Source of the DNA: Actinoplanes oblitus
Lineage (GTDB): Bacteria; Actinomycetota; Actinomycetes; Mycobacteriales; Micromonosporaceae
Direction of reading: 5' to 3'
DNA: 64,000 nucleotides
Assembly: GCF_030252345.1 (NCBI RefSeq)
Contig: NZ_CP126980.1
Location: 6,587,501-6,651,500 of the forward strand
The notes beneath the pieces are model-generated. The model saw nothing but the letters and a program-made list of their open reading frames with translations, did no database searches and was not told where the DNA came from. The position numbers and the translations under genes are program-made. Below, piece by piece: positions 18,580 through 26,309 of this stretch. Every line of letters starts with the position of its first letter. The first letter of the stretch is position 1.

Positions 18580-19404
18580 TCACCTCATCCCGGTGATGGT
18601 GATCGATCGGACGATGTGTTTCTGGAACAGCACGAAGATCACGAGCAGCGGCATGGTGGCGAGCGTGGTGGCGGCCATCACCAGCGTCCAGTTGCCGCTG
18701 TACTGACTCTGCAGGCCGGCCACCGCGACGGTGAGCACCTGCCACCGCTGCCCGCTGGTGATCACCAGGGGCCAGAGGAAGTCGTTCCAGTGGGTGACCA
18801 CCGTGATGATCAGCAGGGTGGCCAGGATCGGACGGCTCAGCGGCAGGATCACGTGCCGCAGCACTCGCCGGTGGCCCGCGCCGTCGATCCGCGCGGCGTC
18901 GAGCAGCTCCTGCGGGATGGCCCGGAAGAACTGGCGGAGCAGGAAGATCGCGTACGGCGAGCCGAACATGGCCGGCAGCACGATCCCCCAGAACGTGTTG
19001 ACCAGGCCGGCCTCGCTGAGCAGCACGAACCTCGGCACCAGCACCGCCACGACAGGCACCATCAGGGTGGCCAGGTAGACCCAGAACAGCGCGTCCCGGC
19101 CGGGGAAGTCGAGACGGGCGAACGCGTACGCCGCCAGCACCGAGCAGGTCAGCTGGCCGAGCACGACCACCAGCACCACCTGCACGGTGATCACCAGGGG
19201 TGGGATCAGGGTGTGCCCGCCGATCACCAGCTCCGCGTAGTTCGCCGCGGTCACCGGGTCGGGCGCTGCCAGCGGCGGCTGCTGGGCGAACTGCCTCGGC
19301 GTCTTCACCGAGGTCTGCACGCTCATCAGGTAGGGCGCGAGGATCACCAGGGCACCGAGGCCCAGGGCGAGGTAGGTCGGCACGGCACGCCGCAAGATCT
19401 TCAC
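18580..19404 (-). CDS. Sugar ABC transporter permease, MalG type
   Basis: 274 residues from the GTG at 19404, which overlaps the upstream stop (GTGA). Six membrane segments and the EAA loop (QELLDAARIDGAGHRRVLRHVILPLSRP) are clear. The tail ITITGMR is typical. It partners the MalF-type permease immediately upstream in the operon. Confidence 0.94.
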   Translation of the reverse strand: MKILRRAVPTYLALGLGALVILAPYLMSVQTSVKTPRQFAQQPPLAAPDPVTAANYAELVIGGHTLIPPLVITVQVVLVVVLGQLTCSVLAAYAFARLDFPGRDALFWVYLATLMVPVVAVLVPRFVLLSEAGLVNTFWGIVLPAMFGSPYAIFLLRQFFRAIPQELLDAARIDGAGHRRVLRHVILPLSRPILATLLIITVVTHWNDFLWPLVITSGQRWQVLTVAVAGLQSQYSGNWTLVMAATTLATMPLLVIFVLFQKHIVRSITITGMR

Positions 19405-20273
19405 CCCATCTCGTACGTCGTCCGGCGGCGGAAATACGACTGCTGCGCGACGGTCACCGTGATCAGGAGCAGGAAGAGCACCACCGACATGGCCGCCGCC
19501 CGCCCCATCCGGAAGTCGACGAAGGCCTCCCGGTAGATCGCGTACGCCACCACCTCGGTGCGGCCGGCCGGGCCACCCTGGGTCATCGCGTAAACGGTGT
19601 CGAACACCTGGAAGCTGCTGATCACGCCGGTGACCAGGACGAAGAACATGGTCGGGCGGAGCAGCGGCAGGGTGATCCGGCGGAACCGCTGCCACGGCCC
19701 GGCGCCGTCGATCCGGGCGGCCTCGGCGTACTGCGGCGGGATGCCGGCCAGCCCGGCCAGGAAGAACAGCGCCACGTAACCCACGTTGGTCCAGACGGTG
19801 ACCGCGGCGACCGACGGCAGCGCCAGGACCGGGCTGGTCAGCCACTCGACGCGGTGGCCGAGCAGCTGATTGACGGCGCCGTCGGACGGGTCGAGCAGCC
19901 AGCGCCAGACCACGCCGAGGGCGAGCGGCGCGCTGATCCAGGGCAGCACCAGGATGGCCCGGAAGACCGTGGAGCCGGGCAGCCGCTGGTCGAGCAGGAC
20001 CGCGGCGGCCAGGCCGAGCGCGGTCTGCGCCGGGATCACCAGCAGCACGAAGAACGCGGTGACGGCGAGCGACCGGCCGAACGCCGGGTCGGTGAGGATC
20101 GACAGGTAGTTGTCCAGGCCGGCCCAGTGGGCGGGGCTGACCAGGTCCCACCGGAACAGGCTGATGCCGAGCACCACCACGACCGGCAGCAGCAGGAACC
20201 CGCCGACGCCGACCAGGCTGGGCGCGAGAAACGCCCACCCGGCCGCGGTGTCGCGCCTGCGTGTCGCGGTCAT
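19401..20273 (-). CDS. Sugar ABC transporter permease, MalF type
   Basis: 290 residues from ATG 20273, which overlaps the kinase stop (ATGA). Six membrane segments and an EAA loop (PQYAEAARIDGAGPWQRFRRITLPLLRP). The stretch after it (ISSFQVFDTVYAMTQGGPAGRTEV) is the conserved C-terminal signature of MalF-type sugar permeases. Confidence 0.94.
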   Translation of the reverse strand: MTATRRRDTAAGWAFLAPSLVGVGGFLLLPVVVVLGISLFRWDLVSPAHWAGLDNYLSILTDPAFGRSLAVTAFFVLLVIPAQTALGLAAAVLLDQRLPGSTVFRAILVLPWISAPLALGVVWRWLLDPSDGAVNQLLGHRVEWLTSPVLALPSVAAVTVWTNVGYVALFFLAGLAGIPPQYAEAARIDGAGPWQRFRRITLPLLRPTMFFVLVTGVISSFQVFDTVYAMTQGGPAGRTEVVAYAIYREAFVDFRMGRAAAMSVVLFLLLITVTVAQQSYFRRRTTYEMG

Positions 20274-21334
20274 CGGTCGGCGTGCGCGTCGGAGAGCTGG
20301 GCGATCGTCGCGGTGGCCCGGTGCACGGCGCTGCGCCGGCCCGGCGGGATCACCTCGGGCAGGAACGCGAACCGCCGCGCCAGCTGCCCCTCGCTGGACT
20401 CCGGATGCCGCCGCTCGGCGGCCCGCAGCGTGGCCTGCCACCAGTCGGCGATGTCGCCCCAGCCGGGCGCCGACAGCGACCCGCCGAAGTGCTGCACCGA
20501 GAGCGCGGCCACCAGGTTGGCGAAGGCGAGCCGGTCGGCGAGCGGCCACCCGCCGAGGGTGCCGGCGATGAACCCGGCGGTGAAAACGTCGCCGGCGCCG
20601 GTCGGGTCGAGCGCCTCCACCGGCACGCCCGGCACTGTCGCCACCTCGCCGGTCGCCGCGTCGACGGCCAGGGCGCCGGCGCCGCCGTCGGTCACCACCA
20701 CGATCGGGACCAGACCGGCCAGCTTGTCGAGCGCGGCGCCCGGCGTGCCGGTGCGGGTGTAGCGCATCGCCTCCACCGCGTTGGGCAGGAAGGCGTGGCA
20801 GTCGGGCAGCACCGCGAGGGCGTCGACATTCCACTGGTCGGTCTCGTCCCAGCCGACGTCGGCGAAGATCAGGGTGCCGTCGCGACCGGCCCGGGACACC
20901 CAGCCGGTGCTCGAACCGCCCAGGCTCACGGCCGCCGCGCGGGTCGCCGGCAATCCGTTGACCAGGCCGTCGTCGTCGGTGGGCAGCGGGTGCCCGTGGG
21001 TGATCATGCTGCGGTCGCGGTCGTAGGCCAGCGAGACGGTGACCGGCGAGTGCCAGTCGTCGAGCCGGCGGGACGCCGAGAGGTCGATTCCCTCCTGCCG
21101 GCTGAGCACCTGGTGGCAGAATTCCCCATAGGCGTCGGTGCTCAGCGCGGTGCCGAGCCCGGTGCGCAGGCCGAGCCGGCTGGCCGCGACCGCCAGGTTC
21201 GCCACGCCGCCGGGGCACGACCCCATCCCGGAGGCCCGCACCTCGGTGCCCGGCCCGGGCAGCTCGCGCAGCCCGGTGAAGATGACGTCGAGGAACACCA
21301 CCCCGGGGACGAAAAGATCGAGCTGGCGTGCCAT
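20270..21334 (-). CDS. PfkB-family carbohydrate kinase
   Basis: 354 residues. The ribokinase fold is shown by GGVANLAVAASRLG near residue 42 (sugar-binding region) and DPTGAGDVFTAGF near 243, with the catalytic aspartate in GAGD. It is the first gene of the operon kinase-permease-permease-binding protein-GH4 and probably phosphorylates the imported sugar or the product released from it. Which sugar is unknown. About 40 bp separates it from a Phd-like gene upstream on the same strand. Confidence 0.91.
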   Translation of the reverse strand: MARQLDLFVPGVVFLDVIFTGLRELPGPGTEVRASGMGSCPGGVANLAVAASRLGLRTGLGTALSTDAYGEFCHQVLSRQEGIDLSASRRLDDWHSPVTVSLAYDRDRSMITHGHPLPTDDDGLVNGLPATRAAAVSLGGSSTGWVSRAGRDGTLIFADVGWDETDQWNVDALAVLPDCHAFLPNAVEAMRYTRTGTPGAALDKLAGLVPIVVVTDGGAGALAVDAATGEVATVPGVPVEALDPTGAGDVFTAGFIAGTLGGWPLADRLAFANLVAALSVQHFGGSLSAPGWGDIADWWQATLRAAERRHPESSEGQLARRFAFLPEVIPPGRRSAVHRATATIAQLSDAHADR

Positions 21335-21377
21335 TGGCCGATCTTACCCCCCGCCCGATAGGTGAAGTGGTGATTGA

Positions 21378-21773
21378 TCATTGGCTGCGACGCACGTCTC
21401 CGTGCGCCGCACGCAGGGTGTCCACGTGGCGGTCGGTGCCCGGCGGGTGAAGCCGGTCGAGCAGCTGCCACGCCTCGTCCAAGGCCTGGGACAGCTCACG
21501 GATGCGCCCGGCGTGCTGACGACGCACGTCCTCCCGCACCTTCTCGATGCGGCGCAGCCAGCCGGCACGGGCCTCGGCACCGGCCTCGGCGACCGGTTGC
21601 GGCGGGTCGGGCGGCGGCTCCAGGACGTCGCGGGCCGGGACGATGGCGGCGATCGGGCGGCCACCGTCGACCACCACAGTCACCTGGCCGGTCAGCCCGG
21701 TGAGCCGGACGAGCTGCTGGAACCGCAGGCGCGTCTCGGCGATGGACAACTCGATGCGGCGACGGATCGGCAT
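21378..21773 (-). CDS. Phd/YefM-like protein without a visible toxin partner
   Basis: 131 residues from ATG 21773, chosen because GGAGAA lies eight bases upstream. The N-terminal 50 residues (IELSIAETRLRFQQLVRLTGLTGQVTVVVDGGRPIAAIVPARD) look like the DNA-binding fold of Phd-type antitoxins. The rest is a charged helical tail. No PIN, Doc or RelE-like toxin gene is next to it, so it may be an orphan or a repressor of another kind. Confidence 0.6.
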   Translation of the reverse strand: MPIRRRIELSIAETRLRFQQLVRLTGLTGQVTVVVDGGRPIAAIVPARDVLEPPPDPPQPVAEAGAEARAGWLRRIEKVREDVRRQHAGRIRELSQALDEAWQLLDRLHPPGTDRHVDTLRAAHGDVRRSQ

Positions 21774-21837
21774 GGCTGGTTCTCCCATGCCGCGATGATG
21801 CGCGCGGGGTATGACAATTTTGCGGTAGGTTGCCGCG

Positions 21838-22461
21838 ATGAGCCGATCACTTGTGGACGCGGACGACGTACGCACGGTGGTGTCGGCGGCCGTCGAAGCC
21901 CTCCGCGGCGTGGCCGGCCGGGACTGGCGGATCCCCGCCGGCGACCTCAGCTGGTCCTGCTGGGAGACGGTCGAGCACGTCGCCGACGACCTGTTCGCGT
22001 ACGCCGGGCAGCTCGCCGCCGACCAGCCGCCGGCCGATCGTTACGTGCCCTGGGGCGTCAAGCGGACCCGCCCGGACGCCCCCGCGCTCACCGTCTATGT
22101 GAATCCGGCCGACGGGACCGCCGGCCTGCTGGACGTCCTCGCGGCGTCCGGCGGCCTGCTCGCGGCGACCGTCCAGGTCAGCCCGCCGCAGCGGCGCGGC
22201 TTCCACCCGTTCGGGCTCGCCGACGCCACCGGCTTCGCCGCGATGGGCGTCGTCGAGGTCCTGGTCCACCTGTCGGACCTGGCGGCCACCCTGGAGTTCC
22301 GGTGGTCGCCCGACCCGGACGTGTGCGGCCGGGTGCTGCGGCGCCTGTTCCCGGACGCCCCCGCCGGCCACGACCCGTGGTCCACCCTGCTCTGGTGCAC
22401 CGGCCGGGTGGAGTTGCCCGGCCATCCCCGCCAGACCGGGTGGCGGTGGCACGCGGCCTGA
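21838..22461 (+). CDS. DinB/maleylpyruvate isomerase-like four-helix protein
   Basis: 207 residues. WSCWETVEHVADDLFAYAGQLAA near residue 40 matches the histidine-bearing helix of the DinB/MDMPI superfamily, and VVEVLVHLSDLAATL near 140 supplies a second conserved histidine. Such proteins are metal-binding enzymes, often mycothiol-dependent in actinobacteria. The substrate is unknown. It is divergent from the Phd-like gene with 64 bp between starts. Confidence 0.75.
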   Translation: MSRSLVDADDVRTVVSAAVEALRGVAGRDWRIPAGDLSWSCWETVEHVADDLFAYAGQLAADQPPADRYVPWGVKRTRPDAPALTVYVNPADGTAGLLDVLAASGGLLAATVQVSPPQRRGFHPFGLADATGFAAMGVVEVLVHLSDLAATLEFRWSPDPDVCGRVLRRLFPDAPAGHDPWSTLLWCTGRVELPGHPRQTGWRWHAA

Positions 22462-22482
22462 GCCGGACGGCACCGCGCGGGC

Positions 22483-22989
22483 TCACCGGCGGAAGCGGAG
22501 CAGCGCCTCCATCGCCTCGTCCGCGCTGTCGCTGAGCACGGCCAGGTCCACGTCGGTGTAGATCCGGCGCCGGGTGTCCACCACGCAGTGCGCCCCGAGC
22601 ATGATCCGGTCCGGCCCGACCAGCGGGACGCCCAGGTAACTGCGCAGGCCGGTGGTGGCCAGGAACGGGTTGGCCGCGTGCACCGGGTCGTCGCTGAAGT
22701 CGGCCACGCAGTACGGCTCACCGTTCAGCACGGTGCGGCTGCACACCGCCCACTCGGCCGGTGCCCCGCGCGCGGCCGCCACCCAGTCGCCCAGCCCGTA
22801 CGCCCCGACGATCTGCTGCGCGTCCGCGCCCAGCACGGAGACCAGCGACACCGGGGCCTCCAGGAGTTTCGCGCTGCGTTCGGCCACCTCGTCGAGGGCG
22901 GCCCGCAGCGTGTCGCCGGCCAGGTCGTACCGGGCCAGCTCGGCGAGCCGGGCGGGGTCGGCCAGGCGGTCGTACAGACCGATCTTCAT
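22483..22989 (-). CDS. GAF-domain protein
   Basis: 168 residues from ATG 22989; GGAGG sits five bases upstream. One GAF domain fills residues 30-165 (LLEAPVSLVSVLGADAQQIVG, CSRTVLNGEPYCVADFSDD, LRSYLGVPLVG). No output domain is attached, so it may act by binding a partner protein or a small ligand. The 3' end is convergent with the DinB-like gene. Confidence 0.85.
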   Translation of the reverse strand: MKIGLYDRLADPARLAELARYDLAGDTLRAALDEVAERSAKLLEAPVSLVSVLGADAQQIVGAYGLGDWVAAARGAPAEWAVCSRTVLNGEPYCVADFSDDPVHAANPFLATTGLRSYLGVPLVGPDRIMLGAHCVVDTRRRIYTDVDLAVLSDSADEAMEALLRFRR

Positions 22990-23209
22990 CGGAGCCTCCG
23001 GGGGAAGACGGACAGGGACCACGAACAGGATGCCGGATCAGCGGTGGCAGGAAAGGGACGAAGCCACCGGGTGGTGGCGAAAGCCTCCCCTCCGGTCGCT
23101 CCGGTCACCACCCGGCCGGGCACGGTGGCGCCCCCGACCGCCGCCACGATCTTGACGATCACGCCGGGGTCCGCGCAGCGCCGCTTCATACCTACACCGT
23201 CGGCACCGG

Positions 23210-23440
23210 TGCGGTGCTGCTGAGAGCCGTCGGTGCGCGGGACCGCGCCGGACGCCGGCCACCGCGACGACAGCGCCGAGCAGGCAGAGCACGCCGGAGA
23301 CCAGGGTCGCGGCGTGCATCCCGGCGAGGAACGCGTGGCCCGAGCCGTCGATCACCGCCGCCGGTACCGAAGCGGTCATGGCGGCGGTGACCGGCGCGAC
23401 GCCCATGGCCACCGCGTCCTCGGCCGCCGGCACGCCCATC
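23210..23440 (-). pseudogene. MFS transporter C-terminal remnant
   Basis: In one minus-strand frame, AMGVAPVTAAMTASVP is followed by SGHAFLAGMHAATLVSGVLC and a hydrophobic stretch ending VAGVRRG. These resemble the penultimate and last helices of DHA2-type major facilitator exporters, but the segment between them and everything upstream is missing. Together with the gap on either side (22,990-23,543) this looks like a deleted exporter gene. The resemblance is judged by eye. Confidence 0.4.
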
Positions 23441-23543
23441 CGGACCCAGCGGCCGTCGGCGGTGCGGTACCCCCCGGCGTCCCGGAACCGTGACCGCGGC
23501 CGCGCCCCGCCCGGTCCGGCTTTCGCCGGACATGTGCGTCCGG

Positions 23544-24335
23544 TTACGAACGGAAGACCTGTTCGAACGCCTGCCGGGTGGCGCCGCCCCGGTCCAGGAT
23601 CGCGAAGACCACCCGGTCGAACCACGGGCTGACCGCCAGCGCGCCGGCGAACGCGCGCGCCACCTCCGCCGGGTCGTTGCCGAAGACGCCGCAGCCCCAC
23701 GCGCCCAGCACCAGGTCACGGTAGCCGTGCGCGGCGGCGACCCGCAGCACCCGCGTGGCCCGGCGGCCCAGTGCCCGGCCGATCTCCGGCAGGGATTCCG
23801 GCTGGTTGCGGGCGATCGCCGACCGGTTCGGGGCCGCCGACACCAGGAAGGAGACGGGGTACGCGGTGGGCAGGAGCCGCCCCTTGTCGTCGCGGAAGAC
23901 CGGAACCGCCGACGCGTAGATGATCCGGTCGGTGTAGAGCAGCGACCGTTCCGCCCGGTGGTGTGCGTAGAAGTCACCGGCGGCCAGCAGGCAGGGATAG
24001 AGCGCGGAGCTGCGGGCCAGGCTCTCCTCCTGGGCCTGGGCGCCGTTCAGGAAGCCGCCACCCGGGTTGCGCGCCGAGGCGAAGTTGAGACAGGCCGGGT
24101 TCCCGCCGAGGCGGCGCGCCGCCCACAGCGTGGACTCGGCGGTCACCTCGATCCGCGGCGGCCCGCCGGCCGCGGCCGGCTCCGGCAGCTCGTCGCCGGG
24201 CAGGTGCAGGCGAGTGCCGGCAACCGCCCGGGCCACCTGGTCGGCGATCCGCACCGGACCGTCGGGGCCGGGGTAGTGGCCCCGCTCGGCGATCTCGACG
24301 GCTTCCCGGCCCAACGCCCGCAATCTGGCACTCAT
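23544..24335 (-). CDS. Bacterial-type poly(ADP-ribose) glycohydrolase (TIGR02452 macrodomain)
   Basis: 263 residues. The macrodomain signature of bacterial PARG is intact: NPGGGFLNGAQAQEESL, i.e. G92-G94 then QEE at 102-104, with the two catalytic glutamates. VLGAWGCGVFGNDPAEVARAF near 215 is the second macrodomain loop. The enzyme hydrolyses ADP-ribose polymers. No PARP gene or NAD-metabolism gene is adjacent, so what it acts on in this organism is open. The length matches the family. Confidence 0.9.
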   Translation of the reverse strand: MSARLRALGREAVEIAERGHYPGPDGPVRIADQVARAVAGTRLHLPGDELPEPAAAGGPPRIEVTAESTLWAARRLGGNPACLNFASARNPGGGFLNGAQAQEESLARSSALYPCLLAAGDFYAHHRAERSLLYTDRIIYASAVPVFRDDKGRLLPTAYPVSFLVSAAPNRSAIARNQPESLPEIGRALGRRATRVLRVAAAHGYRDLVLGAWGCGVFGNDPAEVARAFAGALAVSPWFDRVVFAILDRGGATRQAFEQVFRS

Positions 24336-24383
24336 GGTGGTCGATCATGCGTCAGGTGGACCCCGGACGCGAGCCGTTTCGCT

Positions 24384-24426
24384 GTCCCGGGTGCTGCCTC
24401 CCCCATACGGAGGCAGCACCCGGGAC
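24384..24426. terminator. Strong hairpin terminator after the ferric-reductase-like gene
   Basis: A perfect 18-bp stem (GTCCCGGGTGCTGCCTCC with its complement) and a 7-nt loop lie 42 bp past the stop of the flavocytochrome gene and just upstream of the PARG start. Confidence 0.88.
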
Positions 24427-24468
24427 CCTCGCCGGACCGTCCGGGGGCATCTCCGGACGGTCCCGTCT

Positions 24469-25812
24469 CTATCCGGCCAGCCGGAAGCGCTCGGCGTGCA
24501 CCTGCCGGGACGGGACCCGCAGCCGGCGCAGACTGTCCAGCACGGACGCGGTCATCGCGCCCGGGCCGCAGACGTAGACGTCCCGGGCGGTGATGTCGGG
24601 CACCAGGGCGAGCAGCCGCTCCGGTGCGAACGGCTGGTAGCCGCTCCCGGTCCGGCCGGTCAGCAGGTGCAGCCGGGCCCGCCGGACGTCGGCCAGGTTG
24701 CGCAGCTCGCCGAGCAGCACCGCGTCCCGCGCGTCGCGCACCCGGTAGAGCACGACGACGTGCCCGGTGAGGTCGGTGTCCTCCAGCAGCGCCCGGATCG
24801 GGGTGACGCCGATCCCGCCGGCGATCAGCACCGTCGCGCCCCGGGTCCGGTGCGCCGCCGTGAACGCGCCGTACGGCCCCTCGGCGTACACCTTCGCCCC
24901 GATCGGCAGGTCCCGCAGCCCGGCGCTGGTCACGCCGACGCCTTTCGCGGTGAGCCGCAGCGAGCGGCTGTTCGGCGCGGCCGACAGCGAGAACGGGTTG
25001 ACCTGCCACCACCGGTTGTGGCCGGGGAAACGCCAGAGGAAGAACTGCCCCGCGCGGGCCGGCAGCCGGTCCAGGTCCCGGCCGGTGACGTGCACCGACA
25101 CGGTGTCGTCCGACTCGGCGACGACGGCCGCCACCCGCAGCCGGTGCCGGGAGTTACGGATCAGCGGGACCACCAGGCGGCCGGTGAGCAGGGCGCCGAT
25201 CGCGAACGTCCACAGGCCCCACCAGTACGCCTGGGTGACCACATTGACCTTGAACGCGGTGCCCTCGTACACCTGGTGCAGCACGCCGAGCAGCACGACC
25301 AGGTAGAGCAGGACGTGGATGGCGTGCCAGGTCTCGTAGGAGAGCCGCCGCCGGGCGACCCGCACGGAGAGTGCCACGATCACCAGGAGCAGCCCGGCGG
25401 CGATCATGCCGAACAGGACCGGCGGTTGTTTCGCCAGGACGACGACCTCGTCGAGGAGGGGAACGCCGTCCAGGCGGGCGAAGCCGAGCAGCACCAGCGC
25501 CGGGTGGGCGCACGCCAGCCAGAAGACCGTCATCCCGGTCCAGCGGTGCCAGGTGGTGAGACGGTCCATCCCGTACGCCCGGTCGACCACCGGCAGCCGG
25601 GCGACCAGCAGCAACTGGAACGCCATGGCCAGCGCCAGGTAGAGGCCGAGCAGGCGGCCGATCGTACCGAAGAGGTTGGCTGCCGGGCCGGCGGCGGCGA
25701 ACATCACCTGAACCGCGGCGAGGTTGAGCACGATGAAGGCCGCTGTCGCGACGCGCGCGACGCGGATCGAACGGCGGAAGGTGAGGACTCGAGGCTGCGT
25801 CATGGTGGTCAT
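24469..25812 (-). CDS. Ferric reductase-like flavocytochrome with FAD/NAD(P)-binding domains
   Basis: 447 residues. Residues 15-220 carry six membrane helices with paired histidines (TWHRWTG, HPALV; ETWHAIHVLLYL, LLGVLHQV), the haem-binding pattern of ferric reductase/NOX-type proteins. A FAD domain (WWQVNPFSLSAAP) and an NAD domain (VLIAGGIGVTPIRALL, YVCGPGAMT) follow. It would move electrons from NAD(P)H across the membrane to iron or another acceptor. It starts 92 bp after the tRNA-Cys gene on the same strand. Its GGGAG ribosome binding site can pair with a CTCCC 11 bases upstream, so its access may be controlled. Confidence 0.88.
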   Translation of the reverse strand: MTTMTQPRVLTFRRSIRVARVATAAFIVLNLAAVQVMFAAAGPAANLFGTIGRLLGLYLALAMAFQLLLVARLPVVDRAYGMDRLTTWHRWTGMTVFWLACAHPALVLLGFARLDGVPLLDEVVVLAKQPPVLFGMIAAGLLLVIVALSVRVARRRLSYETWHAIHVLLYLVVLLGVLHQVYEGTAFKVNVVTQAYWWGLWTFAIGALLTGRLVVPLIRNSRHRLRVAAVVAESDDTVSVHVTGRDLDRLPARAGQFFLWRFPGHNRWWQVNPFSLSAAPNSRSLRLTAKGVGVTSAGLRDLPIGAKVYAEGPYGAFTAAHRTRGATVLIAGGIGVTPIRALLEDTDLTGHVVVLYRVRDARDAVLLGELRNLADVRRARLHLLTGRTGSGYQPFAPERLLALVPDITARDVYVCGPGAMTASVLDSLRRLRVPSRQVHAERFRLAG

Positions 25813-25903
25813 CCCGGTCTCCCTCAGCTGGGAGCTGTCTCTTGCCGGGGTGTACCACGCCCGGAGCGGGCCGGTTCATGATTCTTTTCCGGGTCCTTCG
25901 TCG

Positions 25904-25974
25904 AGATCGCAGCCGGATTCGAACCGGCGTGTACCGCTTTGCAGGCGGCCCCCTCACCACTCGGGCATGCGATC
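25904..25974 (-). tRNA. tRNA-Cys (GCA)
   Basis: A full cloverleaf folds: acceptor GATCGCA/TGCGATC, T-arm GCCGG-TTCGAAT-CCGGC, anticodon stem-loop CCGC-CTGCAAA-GCGG with anticodon GCA. The discriminator is U73, an identity element for tRNA-Cys. CCA is not encoded. It lies 1 bp after the tRNA-Tyr gene. The D-arm sequence departs from usual actinobacterial tRNA-Cys, so this may be an additional, divergent copy. Confidence 0.85.
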
Positions 25975-25975
25975 G

Positions 25976-26056
25976 TGCGGGCGGCAGGATTCGAACCTGC
26001 TCAGCGAAGCACCCGGTTTACAGCCGGGCCCGACTCTCCGGCGTCGGCGCGCCCGC
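25976..26056 (-). tRNA. tRNA-Tyr (GTA)
   Basis: Acceptor GCGGGCG/CGCCCGC, D-stem CCGA/TCGG, anticodon stem-loop CCCGG-CTGTAAA-CCGGG (anticodon GTA), a long variable arm (TGCTTCGCTGA) as expected for class II tRNA-Tyr, T-arm GCAGG-TTCGAAT-CCTGC and A73. Position 8 is C rather than the nearly universal U. CCA is not encoded. Middle gene of the three-tRNA array. Confidence 0.85.
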
Positions 26057-26077
26057 GCGGCGTGTAATGCCACGCTG

Positions 26078-26151
26078 TGCCCTCGGCGCGATTCGAACGC
26101 GCACCACCGGCGTCCTCAACGCCGGGCCTCTGCCAGTTGGGCTACGAGGGC
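26078..26151 (-). tRNA. tRNA with GAG (Leu) anticodon but class I body
   Basis: Acceptor GCCCTCG/CGAGGGC, anticodon stem-loop CGGCG-TTGAGGA-CGCCG (anticodon GAG, reading CUC), T-arm GCGCG-TTCGAAT-CGCGC and A73. The variable loop is only five bases (GTGGT), whereas bacterial tRNA-Leu is class II with a long variable arm. The D-stem has one C-A mismatch. Either it is an unusual leucine tRNA or it is charged with another amino acid. First gene of the array, 20 bp after the U-tract of the terminator upstream. Confidence 0.78.
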
Positions 26152-26170
26152 TCTGTTGTCTTCAGAGAAC

Positions 26171-26205
26171 AAAAAACCGCCATTCCCCGTACGCGGGAAC
26201 GGCGG
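26171..26205 (-). terminator. Intrinsic terminator/attenuator upstream of the tRNA array
   Basis: On the minus strand CCGCCGTTCCC pairs with GGGAATGGCGG (11 bp, one G-U) around a 7-nt loop and is followed at once by six U residues. A real U-tract is rare in this GC-rich sequence. The 5' arm can instead pair with leader codons 10-15 (26230-26244 with 26196-26210, 14 of 15 positions paired including two G-U), which would destroy the terminator. Confidence 0.85.
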
Positions 26206-26225
26206 CGCGAGGCTCGCGAGCGGGC

Positions 26226-26273
26226 TCAGCCGCGCCACCGGTCCGGGGCGAGATAGAGGTGGCTACACAGCAT
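26226..26273 (-). CDS. 15-codon leader peptide (MLCSHLYLAPDRWRG)
   Basis: ATG at 26273, stop TGA at 26228-26226. AGGGAG lies nine bases upstream as ribosome binding site. Codons 2-8 are CTG TGT AGC CAC CTC TAT CTC; TGT, TAT and CTC are exactly the codons a Cys-GCA, Tyr-GTA and Leu-GAG tRNA would read, and TGT and TAT are rare in this GC-rich genome. The stop codon lies 20 bases before the terminator stem. Position, size and alternative RNA pairing fit a transcription-attenuation leader for the downstream tRNA genes; that role is an inference. Confidence 0.62.
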   Translation of the reverse strand: MLCSHLYLAPDRWRG

Positions 26274-26309
26274 GGTGGTGATCTCCCTGAGGGCTCGAAG
26301 CTGTGTCTC

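Noticed and set aside
22986..23189. 67-codon minus-strand frame upstream of the GAF gene
   Set aside because: Cys/Arg-rich composition unlike neighbours, overlaps the GAF start, and no recognisable domain.
25904..26151. tRNA-associated integration site (att) for a mobile element
   Set aside because: No integrase gene and no duplicated tRNA 3' end was seen within the window.
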